In this document: one piece after another, positions 12,045 to 23,339 of the stretch
How the letters are laid out: every line of letters begins with the position of its first letter
Numbering within the stretch: the stretch's first letter is position 1
Origin: Inia geoffrensis
Lineage: Eukaryota; Chordata; Mammalia; Artiodactyla; Iniidae
Direction of reading: 5' to 3'
Assembly: GCA_036417435.1 (NCBI GenBank)
Contig: CM070901.1
Coordinates: 162,584,044-162,648,043 of the forward strand
DNA length: 64,000 bases
The notes under the pieces: model-generated
Seen by the model: only the letters and a program-made list of their open reading frames with translations
Told to the model about the DNA's origin: nothing
The model's database searches: none
Position numbers and translations under genes: made by a program

Positions 12045-12220
12045 CAAAAGACCTGGATTAAACCCTCCCTCTTCTATTATCTGTGCTGCCTTGGGCCACT
12101 TCACCTTTGCCAGCCTCAGTTCCCCTATCTGTAAGTCAGGATCATATCATTGCACTGTTGTGAAAATTTAGTGTAACCAAGTATGTAAAGCAACCAGCAC
12201 TGCATGCTCAGTAAATGGTG
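12045..12220 (+). mobile_element. MIR SINE
   Basis: This copy is in the sense orientation, with 'ctgccttgggccacttcacc', 'cctcagttcccctatctgta' and 'gcatgctcagtaaatg'. Confidence 0.8.
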
Positions 12221-12358
12221 GTAATGATGTCAGTGGTGGTGGTGATGATAATGATGATGATGACTGTAATGAAAGTGATGATGATAAAGGTGAAGAGAAT
12301 GGTGATGATGCTGATGAGGGTGTTATTAGTGATGATAATTTTATTGTGTGTTGGTGGT
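12216..12358. repeat. Imperfect (GAT)n/(GGT)n repeat
   Basis: GATGAT and GGTGGT units with AAT and AAG interruptions begin at the 3' end of the preceding MIR. A similar tract lies at 63520-63592. Confidence 0.85.
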
Positions 12359-13090
12359 TGTTGAAGGAATTCAGGCATCAATGAGATGGTTGGACTACAA
12401 GACCACTAGGATCTTTTCCACCTTTAAAATTATACCAGGCAGGTCTCACTCTATCTATTGGCATCAGTTGACTCCCTCCTTGGATGTTCATACTTGACCA
12501 TGTGCCTCCCACACTCTGGGCAACTCTAGGGGCCAGAGAAGAGGCTGAAGGTAAGCAAGGCCTGCGGGGGTGGCATGTGTGGAACGTTCAAGGCTCTCAC
12601 CTCGGCTGACATTTCCTACTGTTCCATATTCTCTAAACACCTACCCAACCAGCCTGGGTTGTAGTCAGAGATCCTTGGAGTCATGAGGAAACTTAGATCT
12701 TCTCCCTTGCTCCATTAAGATTCCATGTAAAAATTGGGGGTTTTGCTTTATCTTTTCCATCTTTGACCCTGCCTCAGTGTTACCTGTTAGCAATAAATTC
12801 AGATACTGATGGGAATCTCTAAGACAGCGCCTTAAAAAAATTGAAGATGTATGTTTCTCTCATGTAAGAGAATTCCGAATATAAGAGTTCCTGGGCTTCT
12901 ATGGTGGCTTCATGCACAATTTTGTCAATGTTCTAGACTCCCTTCTTGCTTCGTCCACCATCCATAGCACACGAGGTCATCCTAAACATAGAATTGAGTC
13001 ACTAAGTCTGGCCAGCGCTCAAGGGAAGTGAATACCAAGAGGCCAGGATCACTGGGGGCAGTCTTCAGGGGTGCCTACCACCCTGGAAGA
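12359..13090. other. Unassigned interval, possible old repeat at 12820-13090
   Basis: 12830-12990 ('gtatgtttctctcatgtaag', then 'ctgggcttctatggtggctt') resembles an old interspersed repeat of the placental lineage whose family I cannot name. I see no gene. Confidence 0.35.
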
Positions 13091-13113
13091 GGGAGGGAGG
13101 GAGGGAGGAGGGG
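13091..13113 (+). repeat. (GGGA)n tract, G-quadruplex-capable
   Basis: Four consecutive GGGA units are followed by GGAGGGG. The runs satisfy the usual four-tract G-quadruplex pattern with 1-nt loops. Confidence 0.8.
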
Positions 13114-13964
13114 CAGTGGCCACCTGGTTCACTGGGCAGGCCAAGGTTCAAATTTCAGCAAGTCTTAAGGGCTGAAAAGCAACTCTTACACAGGTCAGCC
13201 GGAGTAAGGTGTCAGAGCAGCCAAATCACACGCTGTCTGGAATGCCATGCCCCCAAAGCCAAGAGTTGCAATTGAACTATTGTAGGCAGAAGTTTGATGT
13301 GGTCAGGTTTGTCTTTTGGGAAGCCCATTCTTGCTGCCTTGGTGGGTGGACAGGAAGGGCACGAGGGGGCATCAGGTGATGATAATGGCTGAAGCAGATG
13401 TTACTGACACTCAGTCTCCTCACCAGCTCTGGGCTCACCTGCACCTGTGCTGGCTGGTTCCCAGAGTGCTGACCACTCCCTCCTCAGGCCCTGCTTCCCT
13501 CTGCTGCTCCAACCAGGGGTTCTCCGGTGTCCTGGGGGCTTGACCAGCCCTGGGCAGGGTAGGCCCAAAATGCCAGGGAAGGATGGGTGATAAATAGATC
13601 ACCCAGCTTTCCTTTGAGGGACAAGTCTGAGGCACGTCCTAACACTTCCTCAGAGGGTGCCCAGCAGGGATGAGCCCACAGTGTGACTCGCTGTCTGATT
13701 CAGCCATTAGGGCTTTCCTCCCTCCCGCCCCTGCCCCCTCCTCACTGTGCCTCCTGGGATCACCTCCCACATAAACCAGCTGCTGTTTTGGAGGAACCCA
13801 AACTCAGCACTGATCCCTCGATGACAGCAGCAGCGGATGGACAGAGTAATCCAGATTTGAGAGATACTCAGGGAGGGCGGGGCTGTGATGGGCTGAAAAA
13901 AGGGTCAGGTGGAGTCTAGGTGTCAGCTCCACCTAGACTGATTTGCAAGTGAATGAGTGTGTGC
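13114..13964. other. Unassigned GC-rich unique interval
   Basis: No gene or repeat is recognised. Short open frames at 13316-13543 (+) and 13635-13435 (-) have no recognisable product. Confidence 0.4.
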
Positions 13965-15899
13965 TCCATTCCTTAGTTTATAGAGTTACAGAAATTTTGT
14001 ACACACCCATCTAACCAACATCCCATTCAAATATACCGCATCTCATTACATCAATAATGTCTCTTCTCCTCTATTACAACCAATCCTCTTTCCCCAGCCC
14101 CTGGCAACCATTGATCTAATTTCCGACACTGTGGATTTTTTTTGCATGTTCTAGAATTTCATATAGGTGGAACCATAGTGTAGTTTTCTGGTTTTAATGC
14201 AACACAAAAGTTTTTGAGATTTGTATATGTTGCTATCTTTATTCATAGTTTGTTCTTTGTTATCACTCCATAAATGTCCATTTTATGCATGTGCCACAAT
14301 TTGTTTATCTCTTCACCCAAAGATGGACAACTGAGTTAGGTTTGGACTATTACAAATAAAGATGCTATGAAAATATTTGTAGAAGTCTATTTGTGGATGA
14401 GAATTTTGAGGACTTTTAGAAACAAAGTTGTCAGGCTATAGGGTAGTTGTTTATTTGACTTCATAAGAAACTGCTAAATTATTTTCCAAAACAGCTGTAC
14501 CTGTTTACACTCCCAGAAGCAAGGTATGAGAATTTCTGTTGTCCTGCATCCTCACCAACGCTTGGTATTGTCAGACCTTTTAATTTTAGCCTGACTGCTA
14601 TCTCAAGGTATTTTCAATTTACATATCCCTGATAATTAATAACATTTAGCATTTTATTGGCCATTCATATCTCTTTTTGTGTGAAGTTGCTGTTCAAGCA
14701 GTTTACCCATGTTTTATTGAGTTGTGTTTTCATTGATTTGTAGTTCCTTATATATTTTACATAAAAATCCTTTGTCAGATATACGTGTTGTGACTATTTC
14801 CTCCCAGTTTGTGACCTGTGTTTTCATTTTTCTCAACAGGATCTTTTGAAGAGCAAAAAGTTTTAATTTTGATGAAGTGCATTTCATCATTGTTTTTGTT
14901 AATGCTTTTTTGAGTCCTATCTTTCCTACCCAAAGTCTCAAATATATTATTCATTTTTTAAATGTATAAAGTTTATAATGTTGGCATTTACCTTTAGGTC
15001 TATGATCCATCTCAAATTAATTTTTGAGTACGGTATGGTGTTAGGTAGGGGTCTAGATTTACTATTTCTCTATATGGATATCCATTTGGTACAGCATCAT
15101 TTATTGAAAACATTATTCTTTTTCCAATTGAATTACTTTATAATTATTGTCTAAAATAGATTGTTTATTTGTGTGGGTCTATTGCTGATGCCTCTGTTCT
15201 ACTCCATTGATCTACTTGTCCATTGCGATTCTGTCTTGGCCATAATAGCGTTACAGTTAGTTTTGAAATCAGGCAGTGTGTGTTCTCCAAGTTCAATCAT
15301 CGTTTTTTTGAAGCGTTTTTTGGGTTTTATAGGTCTTTTACCTTTCTGTATACCTTTCAAAACCAGCTTATTCTAAAAGCTGGATATTTGGATTGAATCT
15401 GTGGATCAAATTTGTGAGGATTGGCATCTTTAATAGTATTGATTCTCTCGAGACATGAACGATATGTCTTTCCATTTATGGAAATCTTCTCTAATTTATA
15501 TCTGCTCTGTCTTACAGATTTCAGCATCAGAGTCTTGCCCATTTAAAATAAATTATTCCTAAATATTTTTATCAATATTTGGTCTTGCTTTTTTAAAATT
15601 TCATTTGACCATTTTTATTGCTATTATATCAGTTGAATTGTGTACATTCATTATAACTTGAAACCTTGCTACGTTCTGTTATTATTCTAGTTAGTTTTTT
15701 GTAGATTCCTTGGGATTTCTTAAAAGAACAATTATGTTGTTTCTGAATGAGCATTTTACTTTATCATTTCCAAACTTTAAGCCTTTTGTTTCTTTCTTGC
15801 CTTATTAAAGTGACTAGAACCTCCAGTAAAATATTGATTAGAAGTGGTTTAAATGAACATCCTTGAATAGTTCCTGATAAGAGTGATGTATTCAGTCTT

Positions 15900-15982
15900 A
15901 TATACACTAATATGTATAAAATAGATAACTAATAAGAACCTGCTGTATAAAAAAATAAACTAAAATTCAAAACTTCAAAAAA
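15900..15982 (+). mobile_element. Micro L1 insertion (about 83 bp)
   Basis: An 83-bp piece of young L1 3'UTR (tatacactaatatgtataaa onward) ends in an A-rich tail. A perfect 21-bp target duplication flanks it (15879-15899 and 15983-16003). It stops after 'gaacctgctgtata', well before the normal L1 3' end (compare 2985-3170), which suggests an upstream polyadenylation site or an aborted template. Confidence 0.9.
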
Positions 15983-16171
15983 AAGAGTGATGTATTCAGT
16001 CTTTAATTACTAAGAATAATGTTAGCTATAGATTTTTCATAGGTGTCTTTTATATAATTAAGGAAATTCCCTTCTATTCTTAGCTCGTTGAGTTTTTTCT
16101 TGTTTGTTTTTTTCATGAAGGGATGTTGACTTTTCTCAGGTGCATTTTCAGCATCTATTAAGATGACCCTT

Positions 16172-16285
16172 GGGAGTTCCCTGGTAGCCTAATGGTTAAG
16201 ATTCCGGGCTTTTGCTGCCACAGCCTGAGTTCAATCCCTGGTCGGGGATCATCCCACAAGCCCGCTCAGCCATAAAAAAAAAACA
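16172..16285 (+). mobile_element. Short tRNA-derived SINE (CHR-related)
   Basis: The head reads 'gggagttccctggtagccta' and the B-box region 'gagttcaatccctggtcggg'. The tail is A-rich after only about 100 bp. Duplications agatgaccctt (16161-16171) and aggtgatcctt (16286-16296) flank it with two mismatches. Confidence 0.88.
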
Positions 16286-16752
16286 AGGTGATCCTTTTCT
16301 CCCCCTTTATTCTGTTAATGTGGTAAATTCACTTGATTGATTTTCAAATATTGAACCAACCTTGCTTTCCTGAGACAAATTCCACTTGGTCATGATATAT
16401 ATATTATCCTTTTTACATATTTCTGAATTCAATTTGCTGCTATTTATTAATTTTTACATCAATATTATTGAGTTAACGTGGTTTCTTATTTTTCTTTTCT
16501 AATGTCCTTTTCAAGTTTTGTATCAAGGTTATAATGTCCTCATACCAGCAGGGAAGTGTTCCTGCTTCTTCTGTTATCTGAAAGAGTATGTGTAAGGTTA
16601 GCATTATTTTCCCCTTAAATGTTAACAAGAATTCAAAGGTGAAGCCATTTAAGCCTGGAGCTTTCATTGAGAAAAAGTTCTCTATTATAAATTCAATTTC
16701 TTGAATAGGCATAGAGTTACGCAGTGCTCCTATTTCTTCTTCTGTTAGTTTT

Positions 16753-17132
16753 TGTTGTTGTCTTTTACAAATTGTCTTTTCATTTTTTGGAACCAATTTT
16801 TTAAAATTTTTATTTATTTGGCTGCGTCAGATCTTAGTTGCGGCACGTGGGGCCTTCGCTGCGGCATGCGGGATCTTCGTTGCAGCATGCGGGGGTCTTT
16901 TCGTTGCAGTGCACAGGCTTCTCTAGTTATGCAAGGGCTTCTCTTTAGCTGTGGTGCGCAGTCTCCAGAGTGCACAAGCTCAGTAGTTGCGGCGTGTGGG
17001 TTCTCTACTTGTGGTGCACAGGCTTAGTTGCCCTGTGCCATGTGGTATCCTAGTTCCCTGACCAGGGATCGAACCTGCGAACCCTGCTTTGGAAGTCAGG
17101 TTCTTAACCACTGGACCACCAGGGAAGTCCCC
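16753..17132 (-). mobile_element. CHR-1-like long SINE with unique 3' tail
   Basis: The minus strand reads from the SINE head (ggacttccctggtggtccag, 17132 down) through a roughly 300-bp body of 'gcacagg/gttgcgg' blocks to an AAATAAATAAAAATTTT end. The 13-bp duplication ttctgttagtttt lies at 16740-16752 and 17133-17145. The insert therefore includes about 48 bp (16753-16800) beyond the SINE A-rich end that is not SINE. Confidence 0.88.
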
Positions 17133-17839
17133 TTCTGTTAGTTTTGATAAGTTGTGTTTTCAAGATATTTGCCCAGTTCTTTGAAGTTGTTGAATTTATT
17201 TGCATAAAGTTATTTATAATATTCTCCTATTACCATTTTAAGGACTGTACTATCTTAGTGATGCCTCCTTTACCATTGCTGATGTTAAAAACTTTTACTT
17301 TCTCCTCTTTTTTTCCCAGCTAGGGACTTATTCATTTTATTAATCTTTTTAGAGAATAGGTTTCTGGCTTTTTTGGTATTTTGAATTGTTTCTCTGTGTT
17401 CTATTATATTGGCTTCTGTTCTTCTTTCCTAGCTTCTTAAGACATTTAGATAATTGATTTTAAACTTTTCTTCTTTTCTAATACAAGACTTTTAACCTCT
17501 ATAATTCACTCTCAGGACTCTTTTAGTTACATCTCACAAGTTTTGAAATGTTAGTGTTTTCTTATAATTCAATTCAAAATGTTTTTTAACCTTTCTTGTG
17601 ATTTCTTCATTGACCCACGGGTTATTTAGACATATGTTGTTTAATTTCCAAATACGTGTGAGGTTTCCAGATGCATTATTGCCATTGACTCCTAATTTAA
17701 TTCCACTGTAATCAACAAAAATATACCCTGCATGATTTCAATATTTTTAAACCGATTGATATGTGTTTTATAGCTCAGCACATGGTCTCTCTTGGTGAGC
17801 ATTCCATGTGCACTTAAAAATAATGTGTAATCCGCAGTT

Positions 17840-18050
17840 TTTTGTTTTGTTTTTTTTTTACGGCACGCGGGCCTCTCACTGTTGCGACCTCTCCCGTTGC
17901 GGAGCACAGGTTCCGGACGCGCAGGCTCAGAGGCCATGGCTCACGGGCCCAGCAGCTCCACGGCATGTGGGATCTTCCCGGACCGGGGCACGAAGCCGCG
18001 TCCTCTGCATTGGCAGGCGGACTCTCAACCACTGCGCCACCAGGGAAGCC
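17840..18050 (-). mobile_element. CHR-type SINE
   Basis: The full body reads on the minus strand from 'ggggcttccctggtggcgca' near 18050 to a T-rich (A-tail complement) stretch at 17840-17860. The duplication ccgcagtt flanks it at 17832-17839 and 18051-18058. It splits the endonuclease region of the host L1. Confidence 0.95.
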
Positions 18051-18234
18051 CCGCAGTTGTTGAATGTAGCATTCTATTCACCCAATTAGTTCAAGAGCAA
18101 AGAACTGTCTGGAGGTGCAGGGCTTAGCTCCCAAGAGTTTAGCCCTCCTGAGACTGTCATTGCCTATCTCACAGTGAGCACCTCTTCCAAAGCCACAAAA
18201 TGGGAGAAAGGGGTTTCTTTACTGGCCCGAGGGA

Positions 18235-19035
18235 GTGGCAGACACAGACCTACATGGGCACCTGGATACATACCCACTTTCAGAGCAAGAAATATATAGG
18301 CACATGCCTACAGAGAGAAACACAGAAACAGAGAGAGAAATAGTTCAACAGAAAGATCCACGAACCAACACTATACAGACAGACACTCAGACACATAAAG
18401 AGGGTCAGAGCCACAAAGAGACAGACGTGGATACTCAGACAACTCACACACAGATGATCAGAAACATCTAGTCACACAGGCATAAGCACAATACCACCTG
18501 GGCCCAGGTAAACCCCCAGACCCAAACCTATTGATACAAACATAGATATGCACATTGATAAAAACTGGTGACAAAATATAAACACAGACATCAGAAATAG
18601 ACATAGACCAGAAACATAAACAGACACACAAATACACACCTGTTTATAGACCCAGAAATGGGTACTGAAAGAAACAGAGCTCTGCAGCCACAGAGAACCC
18701 ACCTACAGAACACTCAGAAACATATTCACAACAGACAGATATGGAAACACAGGCACATGGAAGAAAGTGTGAGCACAGAAAGATACACAAATGGATGAGG
18801 GTGCACAGTCACACACAAACACACATACACGTGATCAAGAACACTCAGACACACCTAGGCTCAGGATCCCATGCCGCACATGCAAGTACATGCGTGTCCA
18901 CACATTAGAGCAGGTGCAGAAACACACAGGTGCATGCACACGGCTCTGCCATAGGCACATAGACCATAAATTCATGCACACGCAGACATACAGACGCCAG
19001 TGCAATTATCCACCCAGACACAGAGACAGTCTCGG
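18235..19035 (+). repeat. Degenerate CACAGA/ACACA-rich tract
   Basis: About 800 bp is dominated by imperfect ACACAGAC, CAGAGAGA and CATACAC units with no clean period. Purine/AC strand bias is strong. It lies immediately downstream of the L1. Its open frames (18235-18471, 18791-19060, plus; 18702-18472, minus) follow from the biased composition. Confidence 0.75.
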
Positions 19036-19309
19036 GCAGTGGAACCTCGGGGCTGGGTAGGGATCTGGGGGAGCAGAGGCATCAGTGGGTCTAGAAGGGA
19101 GAGGGCAGCTGGCCAGCCCTGCCGTGGCCTCTGAGTGGGGCTGACCTGAGATTGAGGCCACCTCTATTCTGGCGTTCCCCTGGCTGCACCCAGAGACCCC
19201 TGTGTGGTCTGGGCTCTCAGGGAAGAGGAAGTTTCTGCCATTCAGGTGGAAGTGACCACACTCACAGCCCCATAGTGCTCGCCCTCCTTCTACCCACAGG
19301 TCACACGCC
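19036..19309. other. Unassigned GC-rich interval
   Basis: No gene or repeat is recognised here. Confidence 0.35.
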
Positions 19310-19550
19310 CCACCCCTGGCTCCCCAACCAGCCTTGCCACTCCTCCCACCCTGCCCTCACACCATTGCTCTCTCACCCATCACTCTGGTTGGTTTCTTCA
19401 CAGCCCTTACCCGTACCTGTTTATTTACTTATTGTCTCCCCGCAACTTTGAGCACAGCGGCCTGTGCCCCGTGTCCAGAAGTACGCTGGGCACCGAGTAG
19501 GGGCTCAGAATTTTTCCTAGTTGGTTGAATGAGTGAATATACAGGTCTTT
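19310..19550 (+). mobile_element. L2 3' end
   Basis: 'tgtttatttacttattgtct', 'ggcaccgagtaggggctcag' and the closing 'gttgaatgagtgaat' follow the sense L2 3' terminus. Confidence 0.75.
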
Positions 19551-20084
19551 GCCACAGCTGTGTATTTATACTCAGCCACATTTCACTTATCCAAAAGTTG
19601 GGTATCTGGCAGCTTCGGCAATCTGGAACCAAACAACAAATTCAAAACACACAGAAGCTACCAAAATGCAAATCCCGGGGTCATGTTCCAGAGCACAAAT
19701 AATAAAAATAATTATTATTAAGTACCGCTATTTGAATCAGAAGTGTTCCCTTCACATTCTCAGCCAGAGAGCAGAGACTCCTACTGCAGACACGCCCTGT
19801 GATCTGGTTCCTCACCCACTGAGGGTCAGGGGCAGGACGTTAGGAGGGGTGGGGGACTGCTAGAAGCAGAAACACTGACACCAGCAAGAAGAAACATGTG
19901 GAGCCTGGAAAACACTGGAGACTGGAGAATGCAGGGGAGAGCAGGCTGGGTCTGAGTGCGAGGCAAAGGTCTCTAGGGATGTCCTGGAGTTAGAACACAC
20001 AGGGGCAAGAGGAGGACTCCAGGCCACAGAGCACACCAGGTATTCTCCACAATCCACGTTGTATAATTGCAAAGGTCAGGCTTG
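19551..20084. other. Unassigned interval
   Basis: It contains a short AT-rich run (aataataaaaataattatta, 19700-19720) and otherwise nothing I can name. Confidence 0.35.
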
Positions 20085-20530
20085 GAGGTGCATTTTATTG
20101 ATTGCTTTTTATAACCTACTTTGATTTAGTGCAGAAAAATAAACGGAAGAAACCCGAAATCACTTGTCATTTTACCTGCAGAGATGCCTCTATGGGGAGC
20201 TTGTTATATAGGTAGCTGTGGGTTCTCTGCTCTATTCCCATGTTATCAAATATGCTTCACAGCCATGACTGTTATTGGCTGCATAATATTCCATCATAGT
20301 TTACCCATCTATTCCCCTCTTGGACACTTGGGTTGTTTCCAATTGTCGACTATCATCTTCAACGTTGCAATAATCATCCTTATTAGTAAACCTGGATACT
20401 CAGCCTTCATTGCGTTTTCTGATGGTAGAATGGCTGGGTGAAAAAGTATTGTTAGCATTGTTAAGGCTGATAATCCATACTGTGGAATTGATATGCTCAT
20501 AAGCTGAGTATCAGGGAATTTTCACATTTT
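20085..20530 (-). mobile_element. Old L1 3'UTR fragment
   Basis: 'ggctgcataatattccatca' and 'cacttgggttgtttccaatt' are the complement of an old L1M-type 3'UTR. The copy is highly diverged. Confidence 0.78.
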
Positions 20531-20662
20531 AGGTGTTAAAATAACCTGAGAATGGAAGGTAAATAGTTAAGGCTCTGTGGTTTAGAAAGCCCATCGAGTT
20601 TGAGATCTTTTTCCTGGATCGTCATCAATAAGCAACCAGGATCCTGGGTGGTCAAACTTCTG

Positions 20663-20713
20663 CATGTGAGCATGTGTGCACGTATGTGTGTGTGTACACA
20701 TGTATGTTTGTGT
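20663..20713. repeat. Imperfect (TG)n
   Basis: TGTGTG runs are broken by CA and TA steps. Confidence 0.8.
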
Positions 20714-20764
20714 CCAACACCCCTCCCACGTGCATGGTGCATTTCTCATCCATCATTTCACTAG

Positions 20765-20845
20765 CACTATCCAGCTCTCTGTGAAGTATACAGAGTATAG
20801 AGCTCCCATTTTACAGATGACAAAACTGAGGCACGGGGGTCGTAT
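20765..20845 (-). mobile_element. MIR fragment
   Basis: It contains 'cattttacagatgacaaaac' followed by 'tgaggcac', the conserved centre of MIR in reverse orientation. Confidence 0.7.
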
Positions 20846-20861
20846 ATCATACAAGAGAGAG

Positions 20862-21075
20862 GAGCATGAGCTTTGGCAGCAGACACCTGGTCTTGAATCC
20901 CATCCTGCCTCTGGGTGAGCTGGACCTGTGTCTTTTCCCGTATCTCTGAGCCTGCCCTCTTGTGTATAGAATGGACACAAAGACAGCTGTCTGTTGTAAA
21001 GATTGAGAGGTTGGATGGAAGCTTCTGGCACAGGTGGACATATAGTAGAGGCTCAACCAATGGGAGCTGTGGTTC
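20862..21075 (+). mobile_element. MIR SINE
   Basis: A near full-length sense MIR runs from 'catgagctttggcagcagac' to 'tagtagaggctcaaccaatg'. It adjoins an antisense MIR piece. Confidence 0.82.
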
Positions 21076-21954
21076 TCATTAGGAAAGCCTCTTTTCCAAA
21101 GTCCCAGAGGCATAACATGGACCCCTGTCTCCCAGCCCCAAGTACAGTACATGTTCTAAGCACTTGGTCCTTTGGAACACATACCTGAGGAGGAGAAAGC
21201 TTAGATAACTCTAACATAGGGTTATCTGTGCTGGGCCCCCAGAGGCTCACCTTGCTAACTATGAAAGGAGACAGCTTCCCTGCCTAAGCCAACCTTTAAT
21301 ATACTACAGCCCAGTGAGGCCAGTGATTGTCATCTTGTGGTCCACTAGGACTGGAAGATATTTTTCATGTTGAACTGAGCCTCAGCCTATCTCAATGTCC
21401 TCCCAGCCTGGTACCTGTTATCCTGTACTCCCACAGGTCCTGGGCCAGGGATACCAGGAAAAAATTGCTTATGGCAGGAAAGAGAGGACTCCTTCTCCAC
21501 CCAGATCTCTGGGAAAGTTATTCCAGCTGCCATCCTGGGCTGTGCAGGGTAATGGATGGCCTTTCTTTCATGCTCTCTGGAAGATGGGCTCCTCCTTAAT
21601 CTGCTGCAGTGTCATTAAGTCAGAAAACATTTGCTCTGTGGGGCTCCTGATGGCCTTTAGAAACTGCAAGTTAAACACCAACCAGGAAGGGCTGCTCAAA
21701 GCTTAACCCTCCACTTCCGAGCACAGACCCAGGCCTCTGCCAGTCAGGTCTACAGATCACTGGCCTCAACCCCCAAGGAGCCTCCAGATCCCATTTCCAG
21801 CACTTTTCAGCCCAGAGAACAGGTGGATAAGAGGGCAGAGGGAGGACGAAGGGAGAAGAGGAACCCTTGACCCCTGAGTCACTCAGTTCAGTGGTTTGTA
21901 GACAGAGGACCCTCCCCCAGGCTGATTAGAGAGCAGAGCACCGGGGGGCCTTCT
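21076..21954. other. Unassigned unique interval
   Basis: About 880 bp has no repeat that I can name. Frames at 21327-21599 and 21395-21706 (+) are open but overlap in different phases and show no motif. Confidence 0.4.
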
Positions 21955-22065
21955 TTGGGGGCTGGGCGACTTTGGGCCACTCCCTTATCCTCTCGGTGTC
22001 AGGTTCCTACAGGGCAAAGGGGCTGGACGGGCCTCCAAGCTCTGAGGTTCTAAGGTCTGTGTTTC
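21955..22065 (+). mobile_element. MIR-like fragment
   Basis: 'gggcgactttgggccactcc' and 'tctcggtgtcaggttcctac' resemble the MIR centre at low identity. Confidence 0.5.
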
Positions 22066-22275
22066 ACAACCTGGTTCCCTGAGAGGAGTGACGTGTGCAT
22101 GCCCCTACCCAGGTCCCTGCTCCCTGCTGGGACCACACTTCACATGTGACCAGGTGGGGAGGCCACCCCTGGGGACAGCAGGTGACCTGGATGAGCTAAC
22201 AGAGAGGAGGGAGCCCCTGTTACCCAGAGTTCCTTGGGAGCCCAACACTGTGCTGGGATCCCCCCACCTAAACAT

Positions 22276-22276
<1 letters not shown>

Positions 22277-22316
<40 letters not shown>
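22277..22316 (+). repeat. (CA)20 microsatellite
   Basis: Twenty uninterrupted CA units are likely to vary in length between individuals. Confidence 0.98.
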
Positions 22317-22318
<2 letters not shown>

Positions 22319-22324
22319 ACACGG

Positions 22325-22500
22325 CGCCAGCCTCACAACAACCCTGTGAGGACAGGGTGTCATTACCCCCCACTTCACAGCTGACAACGCTGAGGCCCTG
22401 AGTGGTAAAGGGACATTGTCCAAGGTCACACCAAAAGCAAGTTATATCCAGGTCTGTCTGATTCCAAAACCCAAACTCTTACCCATCACACCACTGGCAG
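22325..22500 (-). mobile_element. MIR SINE
   Basis: The blocks 'cctcacaacaaccctgtgag', 'tccaaggtcacaccaaaagc' and 'ccaaactcttacccatcaca' give a well-preserved antisense MIR. Confidence 0.85.
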
Positions 22501-22509
22501 GAGCACACA

Positions 22510-22665
22510 GGAGAGAGAAGGCTCACCCTGACCCTCCCCTTCCCACCTCCCTGCTTTTGCACGTGCAGTCCCCCCCTCCTAGCATGCCTTCCCTCCTCTA
22601 TCCAAGTCCTACACAGCCCAAGGCCTGCCTCTTCCAGGAAGTTCTCCTTGAAGACTGACAGCCAA
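22510..22665 (+). mobile_element. L2 fragment
   Basis: 'cctcttccaggaagttctcc' and the preceding 'tgcttttgcacgtgcagt' fit the L2 3' region in sense orientation. Confidence 0.65.
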
Positions 22666-22849
22666 ACCCCCAATGCTTCCACCCAGCTGGCTCCCTGGTT
22701 GTTCAGTTTCCAAGCATCATTTTAGATTTTGGTGCCGTGAGGCCTAGACACAAACATTAGCCCATTTCATCATCTCACCAGGTTAATTGATATTTACTGT
22801 GCGCTGACTTGTAATCCAGCATTGCGGGGTCACAGAGGGGATGGGAACA

Positions 22850-23052
22850 AATGTCCACTGAGCTCCTGCAGATACCCCCGACACTGGGAGCCTGTGAGGA
22901 GTCCCTGCAAGCCCCTCACTCTGTTGGAGGATGAGGAACCCGATGTCCAGAGAACGGGGGTGGGTGGGAGGTGCCGCTCAGGTCCGGCGGTGAGTCAGGG
23001 GCTGGGACTCAAAAGCAGGCCAGACTCCAGATCCAACCCCGCCCCCTTACCT
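22850..23052 (-). mobile_element. MIR SINE (diverged)
   Basis: 'actgagctcctgcagatacc' and 'gggactcaaaagcaggccag' follow the MIR complement with many changes. Confidence 0.55.
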
Positions 23053-23339
23053 GCCCCCGGAACTCCTTAAACCCCCTCAGCTGGGGCAGGATTGGTCCTG
23101 GGGCCTGGAGCCTTCTGCTCTCACAAGTGGGGCTCAGGCGGCCATAGCTGTACAGAGAGGGGGAGGGACAGGGGCCAGCAAGGCAGGACTCTTATGTCAC
23201 CCCTCAGGGACACCCGGGGCCCTGTCACCCTCAGTGACGTGCTCCCCACCTCTGTTGACTCCAGGCTGTACCTGCACCTGGGGACTCTGTCCACCCCCTT
23301 CCCCAAAATGTCCCCAGGGCATCACTCCAGCTGAGAAGC

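Larger units (their letters stand above)
13965..18090 (-). mobile_element. Long LINE-1, ORF2 and 3'UTR, with four nested insertions
   Basis: The minus strand carries a continuous L1 from about 18090 (endonuclease part of ORF2) to about 13965 (3'UTR, 'gttacagaaattttgtacac'). Within 16796-16473 the start of the RT domain is readable as KAPGLNGFTFEF. Stops and frameshifts are frequent. A micro-L1 and three SINEs split it (15900-15982, 16172-16285, 16753-17132, 17840-18050). Removing them restores collinearity with L1. The 5' end is truncated. Confidence 0.9.

Noticed and set aside
12216..12358. Possible CRISPR-like or tandem array
   Set aside because: The units are GAT/GGT trinucleotides without spacers, an ordinary microsatellite.
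16473..16796. 107-codon frame with RT-like sequence
   Set aside because: It is an L1 ORF2 remnant whose apparent start lies in the 3' tail of the adjoining SINE. It is not a gene.
18791..19060. His/Thr-rich frame HTNTHTRDQ as a metal-binding protein
   Set aside because: It follows from the CACA-rich composition, and other frames and strands in the tract are equally open.
22105..22373. Cys-Val repeat protein
   Set aside because: It is a translation of the (CA)20 microsatellite on the minus strand.
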